Below are positions 10,658-22,960 of a stretch of DNA of 64,000 nucleotides, in pieces; position 1 is the stretch's first letter, and each line of letters begins with the position of its first letter. The notes under the pieces were generated by a model, which worked only from the letters and a program-made list of their open reading frames with translations, was not told where the DNA came from and made no database searches. This DNA is from Branchiostoma belcheri (lineage: Eukaryota; Chordata; Leptocardii; Amphioxiformes; Branchiostomatidae), in the NCBI RefSeq assembly GCF_001625305.1, contig NW_017803998.1, positions 2,367,525 through 2,431,524 of the forward strand. Reading direction: 5' to 3'. The translations under genes were made by a program, and so were the position numbers.

Positions 10658-13360
10658 ATTATCATGTTTAACTAGAAAGGTAACATTTGAAAAGCAAATG
10701 CATAATGTTTACCTTTGCATATGGTTTGATCTGTTAATTCTTACTCAAACACATTCATATATTAGTATATGGTGACTGGAGTCTAAATCCTTCCTGCTAT
10801 AAAATTGCAACATGATGTAACCTAACACTAGTTACTACAGTGTATGGTGACAGATGTCACATAACCTTCAATAGTTTCATAACCATATTATACTGCAAGC
10901 CCAAGAACATAAATCTATAACATACATGTAGCTACATGCAATGTCCGTTTGCTGGCAACAGTCTAATTACAATATATTACAATGTCAACTTCCAGAATCT
11001 GCTTTACAAAGCACAGGTAAAGAAGTCTGAATATAACTCCTGCTGCATGATTGCTGGAATGAAATCTAAGGCTGGTACCATGCTTCAATGCAGGTTCAAT
11101 GCTCACTTGGGATTTGCTTAACACTGGCCTTGACTCCATAGGTTAAGGGTGTTGTCCCATTTGACCCCTCACAACACTGTAAAATTTCCCTGATCAATGT
11201 GGCTTCCTCCTGTTTTAATAAAGGACCCATGGGGAGTGGCCCTTATTAAACCATTGATACAGAAGAAATGTAGCTATACAGACATGATAATACATATAGA
11301 ATACTATACGGTGTTTTCTGTGATGTGGATTGCACCATGTTGTATTTTATTTATGTCACATGCACCCAAAAACACACATTCCAATGCAAATGTGCCAAAA
11401 TTTGGTGTTCCTAAATTTAAAAAATTGTAACAACATCAAATCTAACATCTGAATCCAGGATTCAAATTTTTAAAAGTGGTGCACGCGAAACATCTTTGAG
11501 TTACTGTATGAAGGCTTTCATTTAGGAAAAGGCTTCAAACTTCAAATGATGACCTTCCTATACAGTTAAAAAATATGTCCAGCTTTTGGATGAGAGATTC
11601 TCATACACACACAGTGAGTATGCTGACAATCCATTTTTATGGCCCTAGCCAAAAAAATTAGATGGGGATATTATAACCAGAAATATTTCTAAATGCCTCT
11701 GCTCCTGAGGCATCGCCAAAAAAACTGTGGGGGGGGGGGGGAGCAGTGAAAAAGGATAAGTTGAATATGGGATGATCTGATAAGATAAATAATACATTCC
11801 TTTCCAACATACACTGCAGTTACTGAAACACATTTTACTTCCTGCACTTTGGCCACCGTACAGCACTTACAAATGTAGTATCACTGAGTCCGCATGACGT
11901 ATTAGTCCACCTATAAGTACATTTTAGGTCACTTCTGGACCCCATTACATTTTATCATACCCACTACGGTATGAAAGGGCCACATAATGGCAAGGCTCTA
12001 TGATGATAGAATAGGTGCTTCTGTTAAGTTTTTATAGCTATTTTCTGACGATTTACAAAAAAGGAATTCAAAATATGCAATGCTAGATATGTGTATAGAG
12101 ATAAACGTACATGTAACTGAGATAGATACTGAAGTTTGGTGAAAGATATATTATATAAGAGGAGGAGGCTTATGTTTAGCACTGTATTCCCCAATATTTT
12201 CCTTGGGGAGGGGGGTTTAAAGAGATCATAATAAATAATACTCAAGTGCTGAAATTTCGCATTTACTTAAGCCATATCGGATAATACTGTGCATGTATCA
12301 GGTAGCAGCTGTCTTGATAAAAGAGGGGAAGAAACTTTGGCCATATCAAAACACATTACTCGAATCTTACCTGAAGGCCAGCTCATGTAATGCCTATCTG
12401 TGTGTAAGACAGTGTAATATGTATACATGTCATGAATAGGGGGGAGGGGGGCAAGAGTATTTATTATCAAACATTTCAGATGGATCAACAGTATAAATAC
12501 ATGGCATGGCAGAATAACAGCATGGGTAGCTGCTAGAATTTCTACTTTTTGAATGCACCAGATATGTCATTAATACAGCATCGAAAATGTCAAACAAATT
12601 CAAAATCACTTAAGAACTACTACTCGTGCAGTGCGTAACATTAGATCATACTCATTTTTGGGGTACAAATATTGAACAATTTCTTTCTGCTTTGAGTAAA
12701 ACTTATAATAATTAATTTGAATGTGATAGAATGTGAAAAAAATAGAATACTGTTATGAAATACATGACTGTTCTTGTCTATCACGTAAATAATAATTTCT
12801 GGTGTGCATTTTAAACAAGGTAGAATATACATAGTACAAATGTACATCAACAGTATATAAGCCTTTAGTGTGGGCAGAGGTGTGCATGGAATAGCAGAAC
12901 GACCACCCATTACCTAACACACATTGATATGCACTGTTACATGTACCTAGGGGAGTGGAGTGGGGAGTCCTTTGAAGTACAGAGCACTTGCAAGATCACC
13001 CAATATTTCATAATCACCTTATTCAAGGTTACTCCAAGCCATTTTATGGCTGAAATAGCTATACATCATGCTTGGGTTGAAGTGTGCTATACAAAAATGT
13101 ATGTTCTACACCTAGCAATTCTGGCCATGCTGTTAAAAATTTGAATCCTGGTCTTTAGCTAGTGTAGAACTTTGGGAAACTAGAAGCGGGATATGAAACT
13201 ACATCAAAGCCATTAACAAGTTTCGCACCTCACTTTTCCAGACTTTGACCTCGAGACATTCCCAGGCCAATGAGATATTTACGAACATAAACGACACTCT
13301 TGTAATGAAAGAAGGGGGCTTTGGAGGCCTAAGAACTATCATATTCCTTAGTGGTTTGAA
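10658..13360. other. long AT-rich non-coding stretch
   Basis: No gene-like frame. It contains G-tracts at 11729-11742, 12205-12215 and 12439-12451 and many ACATGTA words. One 60-90 codon frame after another ends without any domain feature. Confidence 0.45.
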
Positions 13361-13796
13361 ATGATAGTCAAGAAACCTGTTTTCTTCAAAATTGGAGTAT
13401 CAGGTCGAGCATCAAAGTCATTACCAGACTGTATCAGCTACATAACATGCAGAATTACAATGAGAGAATGCTGTAGCTGTATCCCTTGTCAACTACAATA
13501 TATCTGTATCTGTATAGCCGGGATAACCGCCCTTCAGCGTAACACACCAGCTTCGCAGGCACATGGGGCAGCTAGCTTTATCACACTGAACGACTCGTGA
13601 CACTCAATCTTTGCAGTTGTTTAAAGCTTTCTAGTAATGATGCCCCAACTGTGCTTGGTGGCAACGAGTTCCATTCTACGATTAGTTCTTGGGAAACACA
13701 AGTTTTTGAACACCTCAATTCTAGGTTGATAACTCTGATATTTGAAGGCATGACTGTTTCTTGTTCTTTTCTGGGCTGGAATCAAATGTAGATTGA
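13361..13796. repeat. interspersed repeat with CGTAACACACCAG block
   Basis: The block TCTGTATAGCCGGGATAACC-GCCC-TCAGCGTAACACACCAG at about 13507-13552 recurs nearly intact at 51118-51162. The left part (GTATCAGCTACATAACATGC-AGAATTACAATGAGA) is also the seed of the units at 13797-14171. I recall such sequence as repetitive in amphioxus; a LINE-derived origin is possible but not shown. Confidence 0.55.
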
Positions 13797-14171
13797 CTAT
13801 TTTGATTAAAAATCCTTGGGTTGAAATATTTGCTGGACATAGGTGGACATAGGTGACTATTATGGTATCACTACGTATATCCCACTGTATCAGCTCAACA
13901 ACATGGAGAATTGGTACGAGATGCTTTAGCTGTATCTTTCGCCAGCTAGATTGACTACTTTGTTTCTTGAAAATGCTTGGATTGAAATATTACTGGACAT
14001 AGATGACCATTCTGGCATCTAAGTCACTATGTATATCCCACTGTATCAGCTCAACAACAACGAGAATTGCAATGATAAAATGCTGTAGCTATATCCCTAG
14101 CCAGCTAGATTAACTACGTTGTTCGTTGAAAATGCTTGGATTGAAATATTGCTGGAAATAGATGACCATTA
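13797..14171. repeat. tandem units of about 158 bp
   Basis: TTGAAATATT followed by GCTGGACATAG recurs at 13821, 13982 and 14141. Between them TATATCCCACTGTATCAGCT is present at 13876 and 14032, each followed by CAACAAC and a GAGAATT. About 2.3 units; a related diverged unit precedes at 13361. Confidence 0.8.
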
Positions 14172-14272
14172 GCGTTGTGCTGCCCAGCTGCTTTATGACC
14201 TTACAGTCTGACATTTGTATTCATTTTCTCCTGGAAACCAATACAGCAAACTTCCATCACAACCAAGCAGGC

Positions 14273-14485
14273 CTTCGGGTATCCTAAGTGATTTCAGAGC
14301 AATCTCAGGCCAGTAAAACTGGATTTTCAAAGTCAATTTTCTGGTCATTTTTGAATGTAAGTCAGTTGAATCTACTCTTACTACTACCCATGCCATAGCA
14401 TACTGATATTTGTGAGGTAAAAATGCAATGTCCCTGAAAGAAAATGGGTACTTATTTCTTATCATAGGCTAGTTCTAGCTAAAAG
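14273..14485. mobile_element. fragment of the TTAA-flanked element family
   Basis: From GGGTATCCTAAGTGATTTCAG to TAGTTCTAGCT it follows the internal sequence of 51510-51787: GTCAATTTTCTG, AGTTGAATC, CATACTGATATTTGTGAGG and AAAAATGCA. The right terminus is missing. Confidence 0.55.
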
Positions 14486-14773
14486 GTTTTTAAAAGTCAT
14501 AATGTGACATGGACATACCTGTTCAGCCAGGGGAGATGCATGATGGGAAGGGAAGGCGTTCCAATGGGTCGCAGACAATCAGACGTACCAAGAATAGAAA
14601 AAGAAAGAGATGTTCGTTAGCGATGAATTAACTTGGAGCCATGTTGGTGCAGTGATTCATCAATATAGTTCAAATCAGGACATCACTATGACAGTATGTT
14701 TGCATATGTTTGACAAAATTATGCAATTATGTATTGCCTTACGTCGATGAAGGTTAGACATCCAGGTAAAACG

Positions 14774-14916
14774 ATACGCCAAAAAGCAGTTACTCAAGCA
14801 ACTGGATATGATTTTGAAAACGTTCAGTGACTGACAAAAGCTAGTGGATACTAGCTGAAACGTCTGACGTTTTCAAAATCATATCCAGTTGCTTGAGTAA
14901 CTGCGTTTTGGCGTAT
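14774..14916. mobile_element. 50-bp-arm hairpin element with hammerhead-like loop
   Basis: Arms 14774-14823 and 14867-14916 are complementary at 49 of 50 positions. The loop reads CTGACAA (14831-14837), then AGCTAGT/ACTAGCT (14839-14845/14850-14856) with a 4-nt loop, then GAAACGTC. It matches the hammerhead order except that G8 of CUGANGA is A. Left of the arm, GATGAAGGTTAGACATCCAG (14748-14767) is also found next to the related copies at 34850 and 49436 in the opposite orientation. Similar CTGA...GAAACGTC motifs are known from Penelope-like retroelements; assignment to that class is inference. Confidence 0.75.
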
Positions 14917-16059
14917 GTATTGCCTTTTTAAGTTTTAAGTTTTCCACTAACAAGAAATGAGAGATTTCAGACTTCCAAAAAATATGCGATCCTCAGCTTC
15001 GTGAAATCTTTAAGTTCAACCCCATTTCCTCTATTTCACCTTTTGACCTCCCGTCATTCTGCCAATCATCTCCCACCCATGTGCTGTCAACCTAAACAGT
15101 CCGTACAAATGTCACACATACAAGCACACAGCTCAGACACCCAAAAAATATACTTCCAGTACCCAGAAGAAAAAAACACACCGAAAAGTTTGTAATACAA
15201 CATGTAAACTTTATGATAAAAATCTGAATTTACAGCCATTTCAAAATACTATTGGTTATACAGTAACTGAACACTTTAGAAAATTCCATTTACTTTTACT
15301 GCCTTTTAGATTGATACACACACTGTAGAGAAAAATGTCACAAAAACTTTCCGTCGATAGCTTAAACCGATAACATGTCGCAAGAAGGGGAATATCTAAA
15401 ATCATTAAAATATTCATTTTAAAGTAACCAGCTTTACAACAGAAAAGAAAATTCCATTGATTTCTGCCATGTTGCCCATTACTGACCAGACATGCAGTAC
15501 CATATTCATAGACAGGGTAATTTCACACAACATTACATCTTCCATGGTTAAAATCACTTTAAAATACATCAAAAAGGACTTAGATTCAGCCTACACTATA
15601 ATATTATTGATTTCCATAAAATCAGTAAGTATTAGTACTAGACTATGTGTAAGAAATAGAAGAAAAATGTAATGTTTATATTCAATCTTTTGAAAAGTTA
15701 TGATACCTTTTTTATGTTATCTAAAGGCTTGGTCAAATCCATTGTACATGTAGGTCTTTTTACAACTTTGATGTTGTAAATACTTAAACCAAGTAGAGAC
15801 CTTTTCTGTAACAAGACTTATTTCTAACATAGTACTCCATCTCTTAAGAGCTGAAACTGAAAGCTTCTTTCTTGTACATCACGATGCAAATGCACGAAAC
15901 TCTAAGGTTCCTGAAAAATCCCTAAAATATAGTTGTACTGTTCATGTAGTCCAGTATCTGTATCTATGGTTTGCTCAACTGTTACCACCAGGACACTTTA
16001 GTATAATGTTGACCATGCTGGTTCTAAATTGAAGTCATTTCCAATTTTACAGCGAGCCA
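14917..16059. other. AT-rich non-coding stretch
   Basis: No repeat family recognised. TTTTTACAACTTTGATGTTGTAAA at about 15757-15780 forms a small hairpin. No supportable exon. Confidence 0.4.
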
Positions 16060-16434
16060 TCAGTTTCTTTCAAAATTGCTGCCTTGAATCCAAATTATGA
16101 CTTTGTTCCACTCCAAAGGTCGGGCTACATTCAAGCGAAAGTCGGGAGCGTCTGCTAGCCAGTCAACTTTATCCGACGCACCTACTAAAAAATTACTGTC
16201 CCGGGGTGGGCGGTATTCTGAATTGTAATAGAATAGATTTTGTAAAAATAAATAATCTATGAATGTCTGCAATTCTGGTAATTCTGCTGAAAGGTAAGGC
16301 CATGTTGATTTGATTATATGGATGACATCCTCCGGGAGCCCCAAAACTGATGCGCGCGTGCGAATAAAAAAAAAGTTTTGCAAAAAAAAAGTTGTTTTCA
16401 TTATGAAATCTACGTGGTCATGAGGGTTGAACAA
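16060..16434 (-). other. unrecognised 124-codon open frame adjoining an inverted repeat
   Basis: The frame reads MFNPHDHVDFIMKTTFFLQN at its start and contains DVIHIIKSTWP, which is also encoded by the inverted copy at 16662-16694 on the + strand. The central part (residues 75-124) has mixed composition with several Trp and Pro. I recognise no domain. It could be a relic of a mobile-element protein or chance; no promoter or splice context decides. Confidence 0.2.
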
Positions 16435-16694
16435 ATGGGACAGAATATGGTTTGGCGAATAATCTAATCTTCAAGTTCATTTCCTTACAATTTCGTCTTA
16501 TTTCGTTTGATTTTGGCATTCTACGACATTGGTATAGTTTTTACTTATATTTTTGGAACTAACGGTATATTTTTGCTCATTTTGCAACTGTTTTGTACGA
16601 TTTACAGTATGGTTGAAAACTTTTTTTTTTTTTGGAAACGGCCGAAAATTCATGCGCGCGCGGATGTCATCCATATAATCAAATCAACATGGCC
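16298..16694. repeat. 33-bp perfect inverted repeat flanked by CG-alternating tracts
   Basis: GGCCATGTTGATTTGATTAT... (16298-16330) is the exact reverse complement of 16662-16694. Just inside each arm lie TGCGCGCGTGCG (16351-16362) and TGCGCGCGCGG (16655-16663), then an A- or T-run. The two copies therefore extend beyond the 33 bp with a roughly 20-nt insertion in one. Confidence 0.8.
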
Positions 16695-17459
16695 TAACCG
16701 ATACTGGACGACCCTTTCTGACATTGCCCGCGGGAATCATGTGATGGAGTATGTAACTGCTGACATTATCACACATATGGTACATATATATTTCTCTAAC
16801 TACTAAGAGCATGCAAGGATAAATTGTGTCCTCAAATGACCAGGCTGATTTTTCAGAACAAAATGTTGTACTATATAATCACTACCCATCTAAGAGCACC
16901 CTTAATATATTTGAGGTGATTTTATTTCCCTGAAACTGTGATACTGCAAAAAGGTGTTCTTGTGCTACAAAATTGTTTCAACTGCAAATTTAAAACACCG
17001 TAAAAATTCCATTCCATGAAATGAAAGCAAAATAAATTAATTAACAGTAGTAGTGACATTTCTTTATAGGCAAAATAGACTGAATTTTTTCAATGTGCCC
17101 TGGGGGAAAAAAAAAAAACAACAACATCAAATAAGATCAACGATACAAAGATTAATAAAAATCAAAGCGAACTATAAGCTGGTACAAAACCAAAGTAAAA
17201 CAGAAATAATACTGAAATCAAAAATACAGACTGTCTGTATTTATTTAAACAGCACTTTTCATCGAATACACAAACCCTTATGCACTGCTGCAAGTTTGAA
17301 TAATGCAAATAGAACGTACTCAAACACATCATGCCTACAGACTACCGATAACTTTTCAATAACCAGGGTCATCACCTCCATTAATACAATTGGCTTTGTC
17401 CTTGTCTGCACAGCTTCAAGGTCATGCCCATGATTGCTACAGGTATGGATATCGTGTTC
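16695..17459. other. AT-rich non-coding stretch
   Basis: Opposed frames over 17053-17579 shadow each other and show no domain. A degenerate TTTTGCAGT/CACCGTAAAA-type fragment near 16915-17010 may belong to the 26047 element family. Confidence 0.35.
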
Positions 17460-18843
17460 CACACCTGTCATTATATCACCGGCTTTCCAGACGGTTAAGA
17501 GTGCTTCAAGGCTCAAGGACACTGGCAGTTGGATAACATCAACGGGACAGCCAATCAGAACACTGACAGCAAAATTCAATCAATTCTTTTTGGAGAAAAG
17601 AAGTTTCAGTAGCAGAAATCACTGTTAGACTTCAAAACCTGTCATAATTTTACCAGCTTTCCAGACAGTTAATGGTACTACAAGGCTCAAGGACACCGCC
17701 AGTTTGATCACATTAATAATACAGCCAATCAGAACACTGACAACAAAATTTAATCAATTCTTTTTGGATAAAAGAAGTTTCAGTAGCAAAAATCACTGTT
17801 AGACTTCAAAACCTGTCACCATTTTACTGGCTTTCCAGACAGTCAATGGTACTACAAGGCTCAAGGACACTGCCAGTTTGATAACATCAATGGAACAGCC
17901 AATCAGAACACTGACAGCAAAATTTAATCAATTATTTTTGGAGAAAAGAAGTTTCAGTAGCAGAAATCACTGTTAGACTTCAAAACCTGTCATTTTTTTA
18001 CCGGCTTTCCAGACAGTTAATGGTACTTCAAGGCTCAAGGACACTGCCAGTTTGATAACATCAATGGAACAGCCAATCAGAGCACTGACAACAAAATTTA
18101 ATCAATTCTTATTGGACAAGAAAAATTTTAGTAGCAGAAATCACTGTTAGACTTCAAAACCTGTCATCATTTTACCGGCTTTCCAGACAGTCAATGGTAC
18201 CACAAGGCTCAAGGACACTGGCAGTTTGATCACATTAATAATACAGCCAATTGTCACACAGACAGTAAAGTTTAATCAGTTCTTTTTGGATAAAAGAAGT
18301 TTCAGTAGCAGAAATGACTGACTGTTAGACTTCAACATCTGTCATCATTTTACCGGCTTTCCAGACAGTTCAAGGACACTGCCAGTTTGATCACATTAAT
18401 AGTACAGCCAATCGTCACACAGACAGTAAAGTTTAATCAGTTCTTCTTGGGCAAAAGAAGTTTCAGTAGCAGAAATGACTGACTGTTAGACTTCAACATG
18501 TCATCATCTTTACTGGCTTTCGAGACAGTTAATAATGCTACAAGGCTCAAGGACACTGCCAGTTTGATCACATTAATAGTACAGCCAATCATCACACAGA
18601 CAGCAAAGTTTAATCAGTTCTTATTGGACAAAAGAAGTTTCAGTAGCAGAAATGACTGACTGTTAGACTTCAACATCTGTCATTCATATTTACCAGCTTT
18701 CGAAACAGTTAATAATACTACAAAGCTCAAGGACACTGGCATTTAAATCACATTAACAGTACAGCCAATCAGCACTAAGACAGCAAAATTCAATCAGTTC
18801 TTATTGGACAAGAAAAGTTTCAGTGGCAGAAATAACTGTTAGA
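17460..18843. repeat. 174-bp satellite array, eight units
   Basis: The anchor GGCTTTCCAGACAGTTAA starts at 17481, 17655, 17829, 18003, 18177, 18355, 18515 and 18695. The first five steps are 174 or 178 bp, followed by a deleted unit (160) and a 180-bp unit. Each unit contains AAGGCTCAAGGACACTG, CAGCCAATC, AA-TTTAATCA-TTCTT and AGAAGTTTCAGTAGCAGAAA. Right-hand units carry GACTGACTGTTAG expansions. No gene inside. Confidence 0.93.
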
Positions 18844-19364
18844 CCATCAGGATAGCTGTTTCACACCATGCGGCAATGTAGGAGCTTGCAGGCAATGATC
18901 TGCCTCTGCAACGACTATACTTTCACCACAGGGTAGGTATTAATTACTTGCAATGCCCCAACAGACGCCACAACATGAGACTACAGGACTACCCCTGTGT
19001 CTTCAAATTACCAGTACATTTACCATCGGGGAGGTCTGTAATGAATATTCAGTCACTTCATGCCTGTGTGAGAAATGATACAACTGCACTCCCTTTCACA
19101 ACACATAGCAAATTGAGAAGCACTAGTGAGAGGAAAAAGGATTATTCAATAAGACAGTCTGCATCAATATAAATTTCTTCTATTTTCCATAGCTTTAAGC
19201 ATTAGCAAAGCAGTCTAGAGGCTTCAATGTGTTATGGATATGAAGTTTAGGTGGGAGGATAGGAAATTTGGAGTGCTGGAATGTGTAAATCTTTCTAAAT
19301 TGAGAAGCAAGACATGAGACCAATTTGCCTTTTCAACAACTTTACAAGTTTCAACAACTAAAAC
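18844..19364. other. non-coding stretch
   Basis: Nothing recognised beyond a 74-codon frame at 18948 without family features. Confidence 0.4.
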
Positions 19365-19527
19365 TAGGAAGACCGTGACTTTCCTAAACTGTTGAGGCTA
19401 AAATATGAGCATTTTGGAGCTGATTCAGAACTTAAATTTCTTTTTTATTTGTTGCAAATCAGAAAAAAATCAAGGAACAAATCAAAGAACCAATATTATT
19501 GATTAAATTGGTGTGGCCTAAAATCAT
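19365..19527. mobile_element. half copy of the GGCCACAC-ended element
   Basis: GGAAGACCGTGACTTTCCTA-AACTGTTGAGGC-AAA and the terminus GATTAAATTGGTGTGGCC at about 19501-19519 match the middle and right end of 22961-23294. The left terminus is not found. Confidence 0.6.
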
Positions 19528-20696
19528 ACAAAAATAATACATCTAATCTCCCTAGAATATCAGCCAAACTTTTGATTGCTAATCATATATATTTGTTAAA
19601 GATACATTAGACTGTCATTAGATTCAAATATCAGCTATCATATCAGAAAAATGTGATACTGTAAAGATATTCATGGAACCTAACATTGAGAGTTCCACGG
19701 CCCTATAGAGCAGTTTGATTTCAATCAGTTATATATGGGTGTTGGCTTTTCTTTCCACTTATGAACAAGACTATCTAAACAGTGTTTTGGACCACATCAA
19801 ACCTTTCAACTGAATGCTTCTTTCAAAAATGTGTTAGATATCAATTGCATACATAAAAGAACCTTGAACAGGTCAATTTTTCATCAAAAACCTTACAAAA
19901 CAGCCGTAACCTGATTTTATGGGTATAGACCTCTAAAAATGCTATGGTTTCAATGTGACAGGGCAAAAAAATACAAGCCAGGAAAAGTTTACGACTCATA
20001 TCATAATAGTAACTTTTGTGCCCTAAGGCAGCAAATATAGACAAGAAAATAAAAAAACATACTGAAGATATTTGTCATTTATCTAGCTTATATTTAGCCT
20101 TAGGGTTTGAGCTTGCTGCGGATATATTTATACAGATGGAATTTCATGTTAAAATGCAGCATGACTATATTTCAGTCTACACAGTTATAATATACATGTT
20201 ATAAGAAAATGTTATTGTGACCTCATAAAAACAACATAGCAACATGAGCTAATATAACAGCAGGGGCATATGCCTTAATAAAAACCACCTTGTTCGCAGT
20301 TTGTGTATGCTTTTATGCTGTGTGATAAATAAACGGATCTTAAAATAACAGACTAGGTGATAATGCCTATATCCCTATGAGGGCACAATATAAAGAGGGT
20401 TATAGGCCCGCAAAGGATATAATTGTAAAGACTTTAAGGCAAGCCAGTTCCTATGAGAAACAGTATTGTCACTGGAAGCATTACTTATATTGAAAATGTA
20501 CATCAAAATTCTAGGTGTGACTCTAGAGAAGAAAAACAGAATTTACGAGCAAGGAGTATTTATTAAAATGATTTTAGATTGTGTACTGGGATAGTAAATA
20601 TTTTTCTACTTTGCACAAGGGTCTATATATATATATAGAGAGAGAGAGGAAGACCCAATAACATTAAGTGTAAGCAAAGAAAGTTTTAATCATATT
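19528..20696. other. AT-rich non-coding stretch
   Basis: No exon or array. (TA)n(GA)n microsatellite at about 20625-20650. Confidence 0.4.
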
Positions 20697-20770
20697 AAGC
20701 CACACCAATTTAATTTGTTGGTTCTTGGATTTGCCTCTTCATTTTTTTCTTAATCTTATTTGCAAAATAT
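20697..20770. mobile_element. left terminus of a GGCCACAC-ended element
   Basis: AGCCACACCAATTTAATTTG then TTGGTTCTTGGATTTGCC matches the left end of 22961 and 45025. The remainder is not identifiable. Confidence 0.5.
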
Positions 20771-21974
20771 TTTTAAAAGCAATATACAGTTAGGATGGTT
20801 GAAATAGCCGTACTTTACTGTTTCTTGTGACTAAGATAATAACTTCTTGTACAAGTTAAAGCCATCTTTCCACACATATTGTCCAATGACTGATGTTAAC
20901 TTGTTTCAGCAGCTCTGATTGACTTTTACCTTACATGTACTGTCTCAGCCTTGGGACGTGTGAAGAGCTCAATAGAAGCATGAAACCTTGTCATTGTAGT
21001 ATTGAAAGTCTGTAGGACTGAGAGCTCGGGTATTGACCTAACAAGTCTGCCGCAGTGCCACCGGCTTCTTTTCCTCGCGTGTCATCAATACACGCCATCT
21101 GGGTCGTTATTAACTGGATTCTGCCGTGTCGATATTGAGAGTTTGCATCTGGCTACTGGTAGAAGCTTGCACTTTTTAAGTCTAAGGTAAACAAATATCT
21201 GTCCTCACAGCCCATTACTAACAGCCTCCAGTTTACTTCTGGACTTCCAGTTTAATTCCAGACTAATTCCCATATCTCAGCAACCTTACATCTACATGGG
21301 CTAAAATTGTAAACAATTGGTAAAAATGATGCAAGAAACATGTAGTGGCCATCGAGGACCCCTTGGGGATTAAGCCAATTTTGCAGACTTCTGGCTCCAG
21401 TTCCTAGAATTCTGACTCCAATTAATTTTTACCTATGTAGTTTATGATAATAGCCCATGTGGATGTAAAACTTTTGCATCTGGCTACAGAGTTCTCAGCA
21501 GAATGTTTTCACAGCATAGGTGTCAGGTACAGAAGGGTCAGTAACCAACAGGTTTCAGGAGACATGGAACTTTGATATAGACATTCTGTGTACATGGTCT
21601 TCGGCTTGCAGATGTGCTTCATGCATAGCTTTAAGACCACACTTACTGGTATGGTGTTAAAGGTCCACGCTATGTCTATAATGTGTATAATTCCAATGAT
21701 AATTTTCAATGTTTTTTTATTGATGTACATTTGGGGAGGCAGCTGGAAAAGGTGCTTCACATGTTTTCCCTCCCCTTTCATGCATCTGGTACAAACTTTT
21801 AATAACCAAAGGGCAACTTTCCATGGCACAACCCATACATTGAGTCTACAGGACACCTCAGTAGGGGGTCTAGTACTAGTATTCACTCAGTAAAATTTTA
21901 AAACTAATAATAACTATTTCCTGCTTTCTCAGCTTTTGGTGTGAATACAGTCAAGTTTTCCTTTGGTTCTTTGA
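20771..21974. other. non-coding stretch
   Basis: Two overlapping frames of 101 and 125 codons at 21509-21893 lie on opposite strands and have no domain signature. Nothing else supported. Confidence 0.4.
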
Positions 21975-22036
21975 TGTTCACCTGCTACATGTTCCACTTA
22001 AAATGCCAAAGAACCAAGAAAATAAATAAGTGTGGC
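21975..22036. mobile_element. right half of a GGCCACAC-ended element
   Basis: CCAAAGAACCAAGAAAATAA ATA-GTGTGGCCC matches the right end of 45025-45265. Confidence 0.45.
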
Positions 22037-22609
22037 CCTAAAAACACCTTAAAACAATGCAACTTTGTTTCCTACAGGATTTTCCTCTCTTTTAGATGAG
22101 AGATAAAAAAACAGATTCTACAGAGGACACGTGCACTTGACAGATGGTCCATGTGGCGTCTGCTAAAAGACTCATTAGGTACAAACTTTCCCACTGACTC
22201 ATCCTAAGTTATAAGGCCACGTTCGGCTGAAGGGCAAACATTACAGTAACGGCTTGGAACTAATTACACTTGGAACCGCTACCATAATTAACAGCCAACC
22301 CCTGGTGGTGCAAGTACGTTACAGATTACACAGTTCATCCTTTGATGAATGTTTTGGATTTTCAGAGTCAAGAATTACAACATAATTACAAAAAGGTAAT
22401 ATTTTGAGAACTTTGGGGTTTCAATACAACTTTTGTCCCCATGTGAAGGTAGTATTCACAACAGCAATAGTTTCAGCACCTTGGAGAGTTATAGTGCTGA
22501 AATGCCTTCACAAAAAAACTTTCATGTTATACAGATTTTAAATTCTTATTAGAGCATTGTTTTGGGTGGCAGAGCTATGGAATTATGCATTTATTTTACC
22601 AGACGGAGT
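22037..22609. other. non-coding stretch
   Basis: No repeat or exon identified. The segment 22130-22330 is of more balanced composition. Confidence 0.35.
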
Positions 22610-22760
22610 GGGTTGACAGTGTGTGGGTGGGAAGATTGATAGGCAGAGCGGTCAGAAGGTCAAACAGTGAACATCCAAGAATCTGGGAGCTAGCGGGAAT
22701 TAGTGGTCGACACTGGGAAAAAGCAAGAAGTGGAGGAATTGTAGTCTAAAATGTCTGATT
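22610..22760. repeat. dispersed repeat, copy B
   Basis: Ordered block match to 4094-4235 from GGTTGACAG to TGGAGGAATT, with several small indels. Confidence 0.55.
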
Positions 22761-22960
22761 TCTTTTTTTTATGTTGGGGCTTACTAGGTGGCATCTGGCA
22801 GCACATATGTATCAGTTAGCTGGGCCTGAGTGGTGAAAATCAACACCTGCCCTAGTTTCCAAGAAACCAGGAAGCACAGCCGATAAAAGCAGGACTCACC
22901 AAAATTGATATCCGAGAGTTTATACGGTCCAAATAATTTGGCTCTGCTAAAACATAACAT

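Noticed and set aside
13597..13791. 64-codon + frame as an exon
   Set aside because: Lies in interspersed repeat sequence and has no domain.
17053..17579. overlapping frames of 126 and 106 codons on opposite strands
   Set aside because: Each shadows the other, no domain, and the right part runs into the satellite array.
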